DNA from: Alphaproteobacteria bacterium
GTDB taxonomy: Bacteria > Pseudomonadota > Alphaproteobacteria > Rhodospirillales > Rhodospirillaceae
Reading direction: 5' to 3'
DNA: 64,000 nt
Assembly (NCBI GenBank): GCA_030835385.1
Contig: JAURPI010000015.1
Span: 62,001-126,000, forward strand
Made by a program: the position numbers and the translations under genes. This document shows positions 31,585 to 42,534 of this stretch, one piece after another. Position 1 is the first letter of the stretch. Every line of letters begins with the position of its first letter. The notes below the pieces were generated by a model. It had not been told where the DNA came from, did no database searches, and saw only the letters and a program-made list of their open reading frames with translations.

Positions 31585-32066
31585 TGTTTACAGATCCTTC
31601 ATTTTGGGTTGGTCTCGCTTTTGTTCTTGTCGTTGGCTTCCTTGCCACGCCAATTATGCGCAGCGTGTCGGGCTCCCTCGACGCACGGGCCGATAAGATA
31701 CGCTCGCAGATTGAAGAAGCCCGCAAGCTTCGCGAAGAAGCGCAAGCCCTGTTGGCTGAATATCAGCGCAAGCAACGCGATGCATTATCGGAAGCGGAAA
31801 GCATTGTCGCCCAGGCCAAAGAAGAAGCCAGTCGCATGCGCGCCCAAGCCGAGACGGATTTGGAGCAATCCATTGAGCGTCGCAAAGCTCAAGCCCTGGA
31901 TCGTATCGCTCAGTCAGAAGCACAAGCCATTGCCAGTGTACGCAACACGGCAGTAGATGTGGCCGTCGCTGCAGCCGAAAAGTTGATCACCGATCAAATG
32001 ACAGGTCATCGCCAAGCTGCGCTTGTTGACCAATCCATCAAGGATTTAGCTGACCGACTGAATTAA
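31584..32066 (+). CDS. atpF: F0F1 ATP synthase subunit b
   Basis: FWVGLAFVLVVGFLATPIMRSVSGSLDARADKIRSQIEEARKLREEAQALLAEYQRKQRDAL; overlaps the stop of b'. Confidence 0.94.
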   Translation: MFTDPSFWVGLAFVLVVGFLATPIMRSVSGSLDARADKIRSQIEEARKLREEAQALLAEYQRKQRDALSEAESIVAQAKEEASRMRAQAETDLEQSIERRKAQALDRIAQSEAQAIASVRNTAVDVAVAAAEKLITDQMTGHRQAALVDQSIKDLADRLN

Positions 32067-32087
32067 TCTGATCGCCAACCAAATTCT

Positions 32088-32121
32088 TAAAAGCCCTAGC
32101 GCCAAAGCTGGGACTTTTTTT
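32088..32121 (+). terminator. Terminator of the atpI-B-E-F'-F operon
   Basis: aaagccctagcgccaaagctgggacttttttt, imperfect stem plus T run. Confidence 0.7.
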
Positions 32122-32126
32122 ATTCC

Positions 32127-32915
32127 CTAGTCGACGATATTGAGAGTCGCTCGATCAACCATGTACTCAGGCTTAATAACGGCTTCCCAATTCGCGACCG
32201 TGCGCTGAGTCAGTTCCACGTCATCATCGACAGCGTGGAAAATAACATTGAGACACTCATTATTGCCCAAGCATTCCATTGTCAAACGGGCCAGACCATC
32301 ACGGGTCATAGCACCAACAGCGGTGAGGTCCGTCGTCAGTCGCGCATTGCCAGACTCCTGTGTCTCCATAGACAGCAGCGTCAAATGCCGGATGATGGTA
32401 TGGGGCACCCCGCTGTTGATAAGAGTCCCCTCAGCTATTGTTTTTGAGGCGATAGCGGTTTGCTGAACGGGGTGGGTCTTTTCGACGTAAATTAGCTTGC
32501 CACTATCTGCAGCCCCGATGGCGCCATGGAGAATGATTTGGTCCACACCACTTGCCGATGCCCATTTTGAAATTAGCACCTGGCTTTGTTCATAAAATTT
32601 CTGATCGCCCCCAAATGCCTGGCTGGACGCATCGACCACGGCGTCATAAGACGCTGAGGTAAAGACGCGCTCCATATCCGCATCGACAAGCATGTCACCG
32701 ACCACGTAATCCACATCGAGGCCTTCTAGACGTGCGCGATTAGAGGTCGGGCGGGCGAGAACCGTTACCACTTTGCTAGCCTGGACCAAATATTTGACGA
32801 TTTCAGACCCAAGTTGACCTGTCCCGCCGAGCACCAAAACGCCACCACCAGCGGCTAGCGCCGGCTGGCCCAAAAACAACATGCTCACCGCGAGGATGGC
32901 GAGATATTTCATCAT
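32127..32915 (-). CDS. NmrA/NAD(P)-binding Rossmann-fold protein with a signal peptide
   Basis: MMKYLAILAVSMLFLGQPALAAGGGVLVLGGTGQLGSEIVKYLVQASKVVTVLARPTSNRARLEGLDVDYVVGDML. Confidence 0.82.
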   Translation of the reverse strand: MMKYLAILAVSMLFLGQPALAAGGGVLVLGGTGQLGSEIVKYLVQASKVVTVLARPTSNRARLEGLDVDYVVGDMLVDADMERVFTSASYDAVVDASSQAFGGDQKFYEQSQVLISKWASASGVDQIILHGAIGAADSGKLIYVEKTHPVQQTAIASKTIAEGTLINSGVPHTIIRHLTLLSMETQESGNARLTTDLTAVGAMTRDGLARLTMECLGNNECLNVIFHAVDDDVELTQRTVANWEAVIKPEYMVDRATLNIVD

Positions 32916-33095
32916 AATCTGCGTCCTGAATTTTAGTGTTCGACCGAAGGCTGAAGTTTAGGTCGGCCTTTTGAGCGAGGGCTACTCGAATCGGCTATAA
33001 ATCGCGCCCGTATCCACGGTATAGCCGCGGGCAAATCTGGCATTTGCGGGGAAATATCTGTTCTGTTTATACCGTCATATACGGGGAGCTGCCGC

Positions 33096-34202
33096 ATGAT
33101 AGGTACACTGGTTACTCATAGAAGGGTGCTGGATTTTATAGCGCCCTTTGCTCTTGGGCTTGTAGCAATTGGCTTGTCTTCGCCACCAGCCTACGCAGAC
33201 ACTTTTCCATCCCTATCTGCTGAAATAGCCGCGGAACTCCAATACGAGACTGGCATTGGACCGGATAGCGCGGCCCCTCAATCCGATTTTTTATTCACCA
33301 CGATTGAGGTTGGGCTTTCGGCAGGGTTGAGTGAAAACTTCAGCATCGAAAGCGTTGTGCTGTTGGAGCCGGTCGATGACCCGCCCGCCGGAGAGAACCT
33401 GACTTTCGAAAACCAAGGCGTGTTCGCGGAAGAACTGATGCTGGCCTACCACGGCGACAATTGGTCGGTTCTGGCCGGGAAGTTTAACACCGCGTTCAGC
33501 ACCGGCTGGGATTTGGGTGCCGGAATCTGGGGCGCTGATTTTCCTGAAGATTACGAAGTTACAGAGAAACTTGGATTAGCGGCCTCCAGAACCCTTGGCT
33601 CAGAAGCCAACGGACACCATACCCTCTATGGCAGTCTACATCGTGCGGACCGTTCTTTTTTAAGTGGGTCGTTGATTGAGGATAGAGGCCGATTGCGGTT
33701 GGCCGACGGCGGTGCAACCAACACCAAGGATTTCGATTCTTATACCATATCCTTGACCGGCGAAGATATAAGTGCAGGTGGCTTGGGCTACCACCTGGCC
33801 TATCGATCTCACGCCCATGGCGACACAGATTTAAATGCAGTGCGGGAAGACGGCTTCTCGGCGGCGCTGTTCGGAACCATTCCCGTCGGGGCCATCGAGA
33901 TCAAAGCCATGACCGAGGGCGCCTACATCAACAATGCTGAGGGTGGCTCAGACGATATCTCTTATTTGACCGTCGGTGGCACCGCATTCTTTGCGGAGTC
34001 TTGGAATGCCGCCTTGAGCGTGACCTTCCGAACCACGCATGTTGAAGGCGGCGCAAATATCAACGACCACCGTTTCCAAGCCACGACGGGTTGGGAATGG
34101 GAATCGGGCTTAACCCTCGACTTCGGCTACCGCTACAGCAAAGAAGACGGCACCAACGATCACGTCCTCGGCCTCCTTATGGCCTACGCGTTTTCGCTCT
34201 AA
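33096..34202 (+). CDS. Outer-membrane beta-barrel protein (LbtU-like / porin-like)
   Basis: Signal peptide, EELMLAYHGDNWSVLAGKFNTAFSTGWDLGAGIWGADFPEDYEVTEKLG, alternating beta-strand pattern, terminal ...LLMAYAFSL. Confidence 0.65.
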   Translation: MIGTLVTHRRVLDFIAPFALGLVAIGLSSPPAYADTFPSLSAEIAAELQYETGIGPDSAAPQSDFLFTTIEVGLSAGLSENFSIESVVLLEPVDDPPAGENLTFENQGVFAEELMLAYHGDNWSVLAGKFNTAFSTGWDLGAGIWGADFPEDYEVTEKLGLAASRTLGSEANGHHTLYGSLHRADRSFLSGSLIEDRGRLRLADGGATNTKDFDSYTISLTGEDISAGGLGYHLAYRSHAHGDTDLNAVREDGFSAALFGTIPVGAIEIKAMTEGAYINNAEGGSDDISYLTVGGTAFFAESWNAALSVTFRTTHVEGGANINDHRFQATTGWEWESGLTLDFGYRYSKEDGTNDHVLGLLMAYAFSL

Positions 34203-34218
34203 GAACGACTAAACCGCG

Positions 34219-35748
34219 TTACTCCGCCGCGTGTTTGAGCGGTTCCGGTTTCCAGCGCAGGATCGGCTTGCGGGCGGCTTGGGTTTCATCCAATCGACGC
34301 CGCGGTGTGAGCTGCGGCGATGAGGCGAACTCCTCTGCCATGCCACCGCTCTTGGCTTTGCGGGCCAGGGCCAGAACCGTCTCACAATACTGATCCAACG
34401 TCGCCTTGCTTTCGGTCTCAGTCGGTTCCATGAGCAAAGCCCCGTGCACTACAAGCGGGAAGTACATGGTGGGTGGGTGAAAGCCTTCGTCGATCATAGA
34501 TTTAGCGAAATCGAGTGTTGAGACGCCGGTGTCTTTGAGGAAGCGATCATCGAACAACGCCTCATGCATGCAAATCCCATCGTAGGATGGGGTTAGTTCT
34601 TCCGACAACCGGACACGCAAATAGTTGGCGTTGAGCACCGCATCACCAGAGGCCTGACGCAATCCATCAATGCCCAAGCTCATCATGTACGCTAGCGCAC
34701 GCACAAACACACCAAATTGACCATGGTACCCCTTCATGCGGCCGAAGCTTTGCGGTGCATCTTTGTCACCGGAGTGCTCAACCATGCGAAGACCGTTGGC
34801 ATCGTGCACCAAAAACGGTAACGGCGCGAAAGGTGCCAGAGCCTCAGACAACACGGTTGGACCAGCGCCAGGCCCGCCACCGCCATGGGGCGTGGAGAAG
34901 GTCTTGTGGAGATTAATGTGCATGGCATCGACGCCAAGCTCAGAGAGCGTCACTCGGCCAACAATGGCGTTAAAGTTCGCTCCATCCATATAAAAATAAG
35001 CACCGGCAGCATGAACAGCATCTGCGATGGCCTTGGCTTCGTTCTCGAACAAGCCACAGGTATTTGGGTTGGTGATCATCACTGCCGCAACGTCTGGCCC
35101 GAGACGGGTCGTTAGTGCGTCTACATCGACCCGGCCGTTGCCGTTTCCAGGAATGGATTCGACTGAATAGCCGCAGATCGCCGCTGTTGCCGGGTTGGTG
35201 CCGTGGGCAGACTCAGGCACCAGCACGACTTTGCGATCGTCATTACCGGCGGCTTGATGCGCCGCTCGGATAGCCATAATCCCGCAAAGTTCACCATGGG
35301 CCCCCGCTGCTGGTGATAAAGCAACGGCAGGAAGGCCTGTGAGCTCCTTGAGCCATGTGGCGAGGGTATCCATCAGCTTGTAGGCGCCCTGCACGGTGGA
35401 TTCAGGCTGGAACGGATGAATATCACCGAGACCCGGCAGTCGCGCCATCTTCTCATTGAGGCGCGGGTTATGTTTCATGGTGCAAGACCCGAGCGGATAG
35501 AACCCGGAATCGATAGAGTAGTTCTTCTGCGACAGGCGCGTGTAATGGCGCACCACTTCGGGCTCAGACAACCCAGGCAACCCAACCGGCAACCGGCGGC
35601 GCAACCCGCCCAGACGATCCATATCGTGAGACGGTGGATCGAGATCGACCGCAGATGAGTCTTGGGAGTCCAACTCAAAAATGAGCGGTTCTTCGAAGGA
35701 CAGACCGCGATTACCTGACGTGGTTTCGATGTTGGAATACTCGGTCAT
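34219..35748 (-). CDS. gcvPB: Glycine dehydrogenase (decarboxylating) subunit 2
   Basis: [65 protein letters not shown]. Confidence 0.96.
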   Translation of the reverse strand: MTEYSNIETTSGNRGLSFEEPLIFELDSQDSSAVDLDPPSHDMDRLGGLRRRLPVGLPGLSEPEVVRHYTRLSQKNYSIDSGFYPLGSCTMKHNPRLNEKMARLPGLGDIHPFQPESTVQGAYKLMDTLATWLKELTGLPAVALSPAAGAHGELCGIMAIRAAHQAAGNDDRKVVLVPESAHGTNPATAAICGYSVESIPGNGNGRVDVDALTTRLGPDVAAVMITNPNTCGLFENEAKAIADAVHAAGAYFYMDGANFNAIVGRVTLSELGVDAMHINLHKTFSTPHGGGGPGAGPTVLSEALAPFAPLPFLVHDANGLRMVEHSGDKDAPQSFGRMKGYHGQFGVFVRALAYMMSLGIDGLRQASGDAVLNANYLRVRLSEELTPSYDGICMHEALFDDRFLKDTGVSTLDFAKSMIDEGFHPPTMYFPLVVHGALLMEPTETESKATLDQYCETVLALARKAKSGGMAEEFASSPQLTPRRRLDETQAARKPILRWKPEPLKHAAE

Positions 35749-37082
35749 GACAGCGCCTCCCCAAGACCTGTGACAAGCGCCTCCATGTCACTTTCATTTG
35801 TCATCTCTGTCGCAGTCACCAGCATCATGTTGGCGAGCTCTTCGTACTGGGGATAGAACCGAGATACCGGAACGCCACCAAGAATGCTATTAGCGGCTAA
35901 GTCTTCAACAACCTCTACGGCAGGGCGCGGAAGAGTCACGGCAAACTCATTGAAGAAGGCCTGCGGAACAACCGTTACACCGTCAATGTTGTTAAGTCTG
36001 GTCGCCAAAGTGACCGCATTTGCATGGTTTACCTCTGCCAACTGAGCGAAACCTGCTTCTCCCAACAAGGTCATATGAATGGTGAAAGCCAAGGCAATGA
36101 GCCCTGAGTTAGTGCAAATGTTTGATGTCGCCTTCTCACGCCGAATGTGTTGCTCCCGAGTTGAGAGGGTCAGCACAAAGCCGCGACGGCCATCGGCGTC
36201 AACGGTCTCGCCGCACAGACGGCCCGGCATTTGACGGAGGAATTTTTCCTGGGTGGCGAACAAGCCAACGCCCGGCCCACCAAAAGAGGCAGGTCCGGCA
36301 AGGGACTGCCCTTCTCCCACAACTATATCCGCACCCATGGCACCAGGCGGTGTCACCAAGCCCAACGATACGGGCTCCGCCACACAGGCCACCAACAACA
36401 CGCCTTCAGCATGACACGCCTCGGCCAAGGCTGTCAGATCGGTAAGATGCCCAAAAAATCCAGGGTTCTGAACAACAACACAGGCAAGGTCACCACCTAC
36501 CCGACCGATCAAGTCCTCGACACCAATGGGGTCTGGCGCAAGACATTCGATCTCAAGACCGAGGTGCTTCAGCTGGGTTTGTGTGACATCTCGATAATGA
36601 GGATGTACCGCACCGGACATGAGCACATGACTCCGCTTTGTGACGCGGCATGCCATGGCGGCAGCTTCTGCACATGCGGTTGCGCCGTCGTACATAGACG
36701 CGTTGGCGACTTCCATATCCATCATCAAAGCGACTTGAGACTGAAACTCATAAATGGTTTGAAGTGTGCCCTGGCTGATCTCAGGTTGATAAGGCGTGTA
36801 GGCCGTTAAAAACTCGCCGCGCTGAATCAGGTGATCCAAAGACGCTGGCGTGTGGTGACGATAATTTCCCGCCCCCAGAAATGAAGGCACGTCTGAGCAG
36901 GACAGGTTTTCCCGAGCGAAGGCATGCATTGCTCGTTCGACGTTGATCTCACTTTGCGTGTTTGGCAAATCGAAGGTTGGCTCACCTTTGGGCAATTCAG
37001 CGAATAGCGCGTCAACAGAGTCGACACCTATGGTCGAAAGCATGGCGCCGCGGTCAGGTTCTGTAAGGGGGAGGTAACGCAT
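35745..37082 (-). CDS. gcvPA: Glycine dehydrogenase (decarboxylating) subunit 1
   Basis: [31 protein letters not shown]...[52 protein letters not shown] at 37082 preferred over 37091. Confidence 0.95.
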   Translation of the reverse strand: MRYLPLTEPDRGAMLSTIGVDSVDALFAELPKGEPTFDLPNTQSEINVERAMHAFARENLSCSDVPSFLGAGNYRHHTPASLDHLIQRGEFLTAYTPYQPEISQGTLQTIYEFQSQVALMMDMEVANASMYDGATACAEAAAMACRVTKRSHVLMSGAVHPHYRDVTQTQLKHLGLEIECLAPDPIGVEDLIGRVGGDLACVVVQNPGFFGHLTDLTALAEACHAEGVLLVACVAEPVSLGLVTPPGAMGADIVVGEGQSLAGPASFGGPGVGLFATQEKFLRQMPGRLCGETVDADGRRGFVLTLSTREQHIRREKATSNICTNSGLIALAFTIHMTLLGEAGFAQLAEVNHANAVTLATRLNNIDGVTVVPQAFFNEFAVTLPRPAVEVVEDLAANSILGGVPVSRFYPQYEELANMMLVTATEMTNESDMEALVTGLGEALS

Positions 37083-37094
37083 GTTCATCAACTC

Positions 37095-37475
37095 CTATGC
37101 GTCGATTTCTTTGAGGTACGCGTCGTAGGCAGATTGGTCCATAAGGCTATCAAGTTCAGCAGTGTCGGACAGCGTCATCTTGAAGAACCAGCCATCGCCG
37201 GTTGGGTCTGAGTTTACGGTGTCAGGCGCATCACCCAGCCCTGCGTTGCCCTCGGTCACGGTTCCAGAAACCGGGGCGTACACCTCGCTCGCCGCTTTAA
37301 CCGACTCAACAACCGCTGCTTCACCCCCCTTGCTAATTGCCTTGCCAGCATCTGGCACCTCGACAAACACAATGTCGCCCAATTGGCTTTGGGCATAATC
37401 GGTAATACCCACAGTCGCGGCTTCTTCGTCGACGCGAATCCACTCGTGTTCTTTGGTGTAACGTGTATCGGTCAT
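37095..37475 (-). CDS. gcvH: Glycine cleavage system H protein
   Basis: [68 protein letters not shown]. Confidence 0.97.
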   Translation of the reverse strand: MTDTRYTKEHEWIRVDEEAATVGITDYAQSQLGDIVFVEVPDAGKAISKGGEAAVVESVKAASEVYAPVSGTVTEGNAGLGDAPDTVNSDPTGDGWFFKMTLSDTAELDSLMDQSAYDAYLKEIDA

Positions 37476-38605
37476 TTTGATCCTCTGTAGTATCGCTGGG
37501 GTACAAACGGCATGTCCACGACGTCGGCTTCAAAGGCCTTACCGCGGACGATGAGATGAAGACGGGTGCCTTGCTTGGCGTGCTCGGTGGCGACGTATCC
37601 CATCGCAATTGGCCCCTCGGCTGTGGGCCCAAACCCGCCAGACGTGACGACACCAACTGCCGCACCATCGGGCACTTCGATCACAGCACCTTCGCGGGCG
37701 GGTGCGCGGCCTATGGGCTTCAAGCCGACCCTTAGTCGGGAGGGACCCTCGTGGAGTTCTTTGAGAATTCGGGCTTCACCAGGAAACCCACCTTCGGCGC
37801 GTCGGCGCTTTCCAATAGACCAAGTGAGATCAGCCTCGATCGGTGATGTTTCGTCATCCATATCTTGGCCGTACAGACAGAGTCCTGACTCGAGGCGAAG
37901 AGAGTCGCGCGCGCCCAGACCAATGGGCTCGACATTCGGCTGGTCTATGAGTGTGCGTGCCACCGAGTCTGCATCAGCAGCAGGTACCGAAATCTCAAAC
38001 CCATCCTCGCCGGTGTATCCACATCGAGACACCACAACTTCAACACCATTGATCGTCGTCTGTCGCAGTGACATGAAGGGCATGGTGGCGCAGTCCACGT
38101 CGAACAGGGCAAGCACTTCCGACGCCTGCGGTCCTTGCAGCGCCAACAACGCATAGTCATCTTTGCGCTCGAGAGCCGCGCCAGGCAGCCCAGCTTTGAG
38201 AACAGCGTAATCTTTTTCTTTGCAGGCCGCGTTGACGACCAAGTGAACACGATTAGCGTCACCGTCAACAGGCTTAGCGACCATTAAATCATCAATGATG
38301 CCGCCAGCGTCGTTGAGCAGTTGGGTGTATCGAATACGCCCGGGCTTTAAAGCCTGGAGATCGCCGGGCACCAACCCCTCTAAGGCGGCCGCTATGTTCT
38401 CTCCGACAAGATCTGCCTGGCCCATGTGCGACACATCAAACAAACCTGCCGCAACACGAGTGTGGAGATGCTCCTTAAGAACACCGAGAGGGTACTGAAC
38501 CGGCATGCTATAGCCCGCGAAAGGCACCATCTTCGCGCCCAACTCACGATGCAACGCATCCAGTGGTGTCGTTAGTAAATCATCAAGAGCTGCCGTATCG
38601 GGCAC
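37472..38605 (-). CDS. gcvT: Aminomethyltransferase (glycine cleavage T protein)
   Basis: [54 protein letters not shown] opens at 38662 but a GTG at 38605 after AGAGAGG fits GcvT homology better. Confidence 0.93.
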   Translation of the reverse strand: MPDTAALDDLLTTPLDALHRELGAKMVPFAGYSMPVQYPLGVLKEHLHTRVAAGLFDVSHMGQADLVGENIAAALEGLVPGDLQALKPGRIRYTQLLNDAGGIIDDLMVAKPVDGDANRVHLVVNAACKEKDYAVLKAGLPGAALERKDDYALLALQGPQASEVLALFDVDCATMPFMSLRQTTINGVEVVVSRCGYTGEDGFEISVPAADADSVARTLIDQPNVEPIGLGARDSLRLESGLCLYGQDMDDETSPIEADLTWSIGKRRRAEGGFPGEARILKELHEGPSRLRVGLKPIGRAPAREGAVIEVPDGAAVGVVTSGGFGPTAEGPIAMGYVATEHAKQGTRLHLIVRGKAFEADVVDMPFVPQRYYRGSK

Positions 38606-38675
38606 GCATACCTCTCTAGGTCCAAACACACAGACGGAGTCGTCACCGGCTACGGCTTTCACCGTGGTCGATGCC

Positions 38676-38880
38676 CTCCTCTGTCGATAAACCTGAGAGT
38701 TTGGCCGGGCGCATCAGCTTTCCGGCTTTCCCCGTCGGTGAGACCACCAGCCCCGGGCTGATTGCCTACTTTCCAGAGTCCCCTACCCCAACGGTCCGGT
38801 TGCCTGAGAGATTCCGAGGGCGGTTGCTCCTTCGGCGCCGGATATTTGCCACAGCGACAAAATCCGAACTCTTCCACCAG
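38676..38880 (-). ncRNA. Tandem glycine riboswitch upstream of gcvT
   Basis: Minus strand: ggaagagttcgg...ggcgccgaaggagcaaccgccctcggaatctctcaggcaaccggaccg (aptamer 1) then ggggactctgg...tctcaccgacggggaaagc...ccggccaaactctcaggtttatcgacagagg (aptamer 2). Confidence 0.92.
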
Positions 38881-38933
38881 GGTATAGCGGGACCTGTTGC
38901 TTAAACTGACTCAGCAGTAGAGGTCAATGACGG

Positions 38934-39461
38934 TTAGCGGGAACGGCTTCGATTGTAACGTAATTGCTCATCTGTGAGCTGAAACCCCAGATAAATGTCG
39001 TATCCAGCCGCTGTCAGGCGGTCCTCAAGGGGGATAAAAATACGAACACTCGACTCGGTAACGCGCTCCTGGCGGGCACCACCAGCCCGGAGCCTATGCT
39101 TCCGGGTAAAGATCGTTTTGCCAGCCGGGTCCGGGAAAAACCGGGGGATGGCGACGAAGTAATAGAATTCGACGTCGCCGGGCTGAACAGCAGGTCCTCC
39201 GCTGATCATCATGTCCACGTCCATCACCGCTTCAACGCCATCGTCGTCAAATTTACAGGTCCCCTCAAAGGACACGATCTCGGCTTGATATTCGACATCA
39301 GAAATGTCGCGACCCTCACCCGGTTTAAATTTGGTCAGGCTGGCCGTATTGGAATCGATGCGAATTTGGGGACAGGGCGGGACGGGCTCCAAGGCGCACC
39401 CAGACACCACAATTGCCGCCACCGCAGCAGCGAAAAGAGAAAATGTATGCTTTGAGAACAT
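38934..39461 (-). CDS. Hypothetical lipoprotein
   Basis: MFSKHTFSLFAAAVAAIVVSGCALEPVPPCPQIRI (lipobox VSGC). Confidence 0.7.
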   Translation of the reverse strand: MFSKHTFSLFAAAVAAIVVSGCALEPVPPCPQIRIDSNTASLTKFKPGEGRDISDVEYQAEIVSFEGTCKFDDDGVEAVMDVDMMISGGPAVQPGDVEFYYFVAIPRFFPDPAGKTIFTRKHRLRAGGARQERVTESSVRIFIPLEDRLTAAGYDIYLGFQLTDEQLRYNRSRSR

Positions 39462-39490
39462 CGGATAAAAACGCAAGAAATTTAACCCAA

Positions 39491-39760
39491 CTAAAGTTTG
39501 CCGTGACTGCCGTCGCACAATGGCACACGTGTCGTCGCCTTGCAGCCACAGAAATACACCGTACCATCTTTATCGGCCTCATGCTCCATTGGGGCGAAGT
39601 CAGTGCCTTTATGGGACCCATCGCAAAACGGCTGTTTCGAGCTCTGGCCGCAGGAGCACCACCAGTATTTCTTGCCGGCTTCAACCTCGACCACATAAGG
39701 CGCCTTCTGGGCAACTACAGCGCCGCCACTTTTGGTTTGTGGTTCAGAATTGTCAGACAT
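39491..39760 (-). CDS. CDGSH iron-sulfur domain protein (two CDGSH motifs)
   Basis: KKYWWCSCGQSSKQPFCDGSHKGTDFAPMEHEADKDGTVYFCGCKATTRVPLCDGSHGKL. Confidence 0.92.
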   Translation of the reverse strand: MSDNSEPQTKSGGAVVAQKAPYVVEVEAGKKYWWCSCGQSSKQPFCDGSHKGTDFAPMEHEADKDGTVYFCGCKATTRVPLCDGSHGKL

Positions 39761-39917
39761 GCGATCGACCTTTTGCGGGATACCTATATCTGGTAAGGGA
39801 AAGCGAGCTCTTGGCCGTTCTAAAGGTGCGGACGCACTTACCAGAGTGTTGAGGGCCACAATAACGGTCCTGCCTATGAGAAACTAGACCACACGCCACC
39901 GTTGGAACCTTCACGCG

Positions 39918-40862
39918 ATGCCCAAGCCCGCCCTGAAAATTCTCCTCGCCGGTCCACGCGGCTTCTGCGCAGGAGTGGACAGGGCCATTCTAATTGTCGA
40001 AAAAGCGTTGGAGGCCCATGGCGCGCCGGTCTATGTGCGACATGAAATTGTGCACAATCGATTTGTCGTCGAATCCCTAGAAGCCAAGGGCGCCGTTTTC
40101 GTAGAAGAACTTGACGAAGTACCTAACGGTGTCCCCGTTGTCTTTTCCGCCCATGGTGTGCCGAAATCGGTTCCTAACGCTGCTGACGCCCGTGGGCTGG
40201 ATTACATCGACGCGACATGTCCGCTGGTATCAAAAGTGCACAACGAAGCCGAACGACATCATGGTCACGGACTGCAAACCATTCTCATTGGACATGCCAA
40301 TCACCCCGAGGTCGTTGGCACGATGGGGCAAGTCCCAGAAGGGTCCATGATTTTGGTCGAGACGGTCGAGGATGCAGAAACTTTTACACCCGATAATCCA
40401 GACGCCCTCGCCTATGTGACTCAGACAACATTATCTGTGGACGACACAGCAGATATTATCGATATCCTGAAGCGGCGATTCCCAAGCATCGCGTCGCCGC
40501 GCAAAGAAGACATTTGCTATGCGACGACCAATCGCCAATCGGCTGTTAAGGCGATTGCCGAACGCTGCGACATGATGGTCGTGATCGGCGCACCCAACTC
40601 ATCGAATTCAAAGCGATTGGTCGAAGTTGCTCACAAAGCCGGCTGCAACTCGGCCACGTTGATCCAGCGCGCGACAGAAATTTCATGGGATGGGCTGGCT
40701 GCCGATAGCACTCTGGGAATCACAGCGGGTGCATCAGCGCCCGAGGTTCTGGTTGAGGAAGCCATTGCAGAAGCTAAACAACATTTCGACGTTACCGTTG
40801 AAGAAATAAAAGTCGCTGAAGAGAATGTGACCTTCAACCTGCCACGCGCCCTCAGCGCGTAA
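39918..40862 (+). CDS. ispH: 4-hydroxy-3-methylbut-2-enyl diphosphate reductase
   Basis: [62 protein letters not shown]. Confidence 0.97.
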   Translation: MPKPALKILLAGPRGFCAGVDRAILIVEKALEAHGAPVYVRHEIVHNRFVVESLEAKGAVFVEELDEVPNGVPVVFSAHGVPKSVPNAADARGLDYIDATCPLVSKVHNEAERHHGHGLQTILIGHANHPEVVGTMGQVPEGSMILVETVEDAETFTPDNPDALAYVTQTTLSVDDTADIIDILKRRFPSIASPRKEDICYATTNRQSAVKAIAERCDMMVVIGAPNSSNSKRLVEVAHKAGCNSATLIQRATEISWDGLAADSTLGITAGASAPEVLVEEAIAEAKQHFDVTVEEIKVAEENVTFNLPRALSA

Positions 40863-40870
40863 GGACGAAT

Positions 40871-41329
40871 ATGAACGACGACAGTCCTATGACCGTTGAA
40901 TTATTTACCGACGGCGCCTGCCTCGGGAACCCAGGTCCAGGGGGTTGGGGTGCCTTGCTTCGATTCAACGGCACTGAAAAAGAGCTCGTCGGTGGTGAAG
41001 AAGAAACAACCAACAACCGCATGGAAATGCTGGCGGTCATTGAGGGCCTTAAGGCACTAACACGTCCGTGTGTGATCACCGTTTATACCGACAGCCAATA
41101 TGTCCAAAAGGGCATCACCGAATGGATAAAAGGCTGGAAAGCGCGTGGATGGAAGACTTCGTCTAAAAAACCCGTGAAGAATGTGGACCTATGGATGGCA
41201 CTAGACGAGGCACAAGCCCAACACAACATCACCTGGCAGTGGGTCAAAGGCCATGCTGGCCACCCAGAAAATGAGCGGGTCGACGATCTTGCGCGATGGG
41301 AAGCAGAGAGAATTCAGCGCGGCGACTAG
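40871..41329 (+). CDS. rnhA: Ribonuclease HI
   Basis: [73 protein letters not shown]. Confidence 0.97.
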   Translation: MNDDSPMTVELFTDGACLGNPGPGGWGALLRFNGTEKELVGGEEETTNNRMEMLAVIEGLKALTRPCVITVYTDSQYVQKGITEWIKGWKARGWKTSSKKPVKNVDLWMALDEAQAQHNITWQWVKGHAGHPENERVDDLARWEAERIQRGD

Positions 41330-41338
41330 ATCCGTGCA

Positions 41339-41884
41339 CTATAGTTGACTTAGTACGTTCTCCGCACTTGAAACACCATAGCCGCCCGGCGATTCAATGA
41401 ATAAGTGCTCGACGGTGCCTTTGTTGACCACCAACGCAAAGCGTCGTGACCGTTGCCCCATGCCACGCTCAGTCATGTCTTGGTCCAGCCCTAGCGCCTG
41501 AGTAAAAGCTCCATTGCCATCAGCAATCATCGAGATGGTCTCGCCGGCTTCTTGGCGTACCGCCCATGCAGCCATAACAAACGCGTCGTTCACAGATACA
41601 CAGGCGATAAGATCAACACCTGTATCTAAGATGGCGTCCGCTTTTTCGACAAAGCCCGGCAGATGGCGCGCAGAACACGTCGGCGTAAATGCGCCGGGCA
41701 CTGCAAAAAGAACAGCTCGTTTGTTAGAAAATACCTGCCCAGTTGTCGTTGCCATAGGACCATCTGGTTGAGCCAAGAATACCGGCACATCAGGAAGCGA
41801 GTCACCGACGGCTAAAGACACTGAAACGAACTCTTTTGTAAGGCTTGCATAGCGCTTGGTAAGCTCTGAGCCGCAGCGTGTCAC
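41339..41884 (-). CDS. Peroxiredoxin (Prx5/redoxin family)
   Basis: VGDSLPDVPVFLAQPDG...NKRAVLFAVPGAFTPTCSARHLPGFVEKAD; a shorter start near MSLA/V is possible. Confidence 0.92.
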   Translation of the reverse strand: MTRCGSELTKRYASLTKEFVSVSLAVGDSLPDVPVFLAQPDGPMATTTGQVFSNKRAVLFAVPGAFTPTCSARHLPGFVEKADAILDTGVDLIACVSVNDAFVMAAWAVRQEAGETISMIADGNGAFTQALGLDQDMTERGMGQRSRRFALVVNKGTVEHLFIESPGGYGVSSAENVLSQL

Positions 41885-41954
41885 CTAAAAATGCAAGAAA
41901 AATATTCAACCAGTGACCCTTGTTTTGGAATCTTGAACAGCGCATCATTTCTAA

Positions 41955-42530
41955 ATGATCCGCAACTCCTCGGAACCTGGATACCTGTCTGGCCAGTTTC
42001 TTGCCGCCATGCCCGCTATGGGTGATCCACGGTTTGAAAAATCCGTCATCTACATATGTGCACACTCCGAAGACGGAGCGATGGGGTTGATCATCAATCA
42101 ACCTCTCGAAGAGTTAAATTTCCCCGACATTCTTGATCAAATGGGCATTGAACCGACGCCTGCATGCGATCAGATCACGGTCCATTGCGGGGGACCGGTG
42201 GAATCAGCGCGCGGTTTTGTATTGCATTCATCAGATTATCAGATGGACGGCACACTTGTTGTAGACGAGTCCGTGGCCCTAAGCGCCACAACAGAAGTTC
42301 TGAAAGCCATTGCTTATGGCACTGGTCCCAAACAGAGCTTGATGGCCCTTGGTTACGCCGGTTGGGGAGCCGGACAACTCGACGATGAGATCATGAACAA
42401 CGCTTGGCTGAACATTCCGTGTGACGGCACGCTTTTGTGGTCCACAGAAGATGACATGAAATGGGATCAGGCGCTCGGCACACTTGGCATTAGACCGGCT
42501 ATGCTGGTAGCAGATGCAGGACACGCGTGA
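41955..42530 (+). CDS. YqgE/AlgH family protein
   Basis: YLSGQFLAAMPAMGDPRFEKSVIYICAHSEDGAMGLIINQPLEELNFPDILDQMGIEP. Confidence 0.95.
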   Translation: MIRNSSEPGYLSGQFLAAMPAMGDPRFEKSVIYICAHSEDGAMGLIINQPLEELNFPDILDQMGIEPTPACDQITVHCGGPVESARGFVLHSSDYQMDGTLVVDESVALSATTEVLKAIAYGTGPKQSLMALGYAGWGAGQLDDEIMNNAWLNIPCDGTLLWSTEDDMKWDQALGTLGIRPAMLVADAGHA

Positions 42531-42534
42531 GGCA

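Noticed and set aside
38659-38904. ORFs on both strands (72 and 77 aa) upstream of gcvT
   Set aside because: Overlap the tandem glycine riboswitch, whose conserved core explains the sequence.
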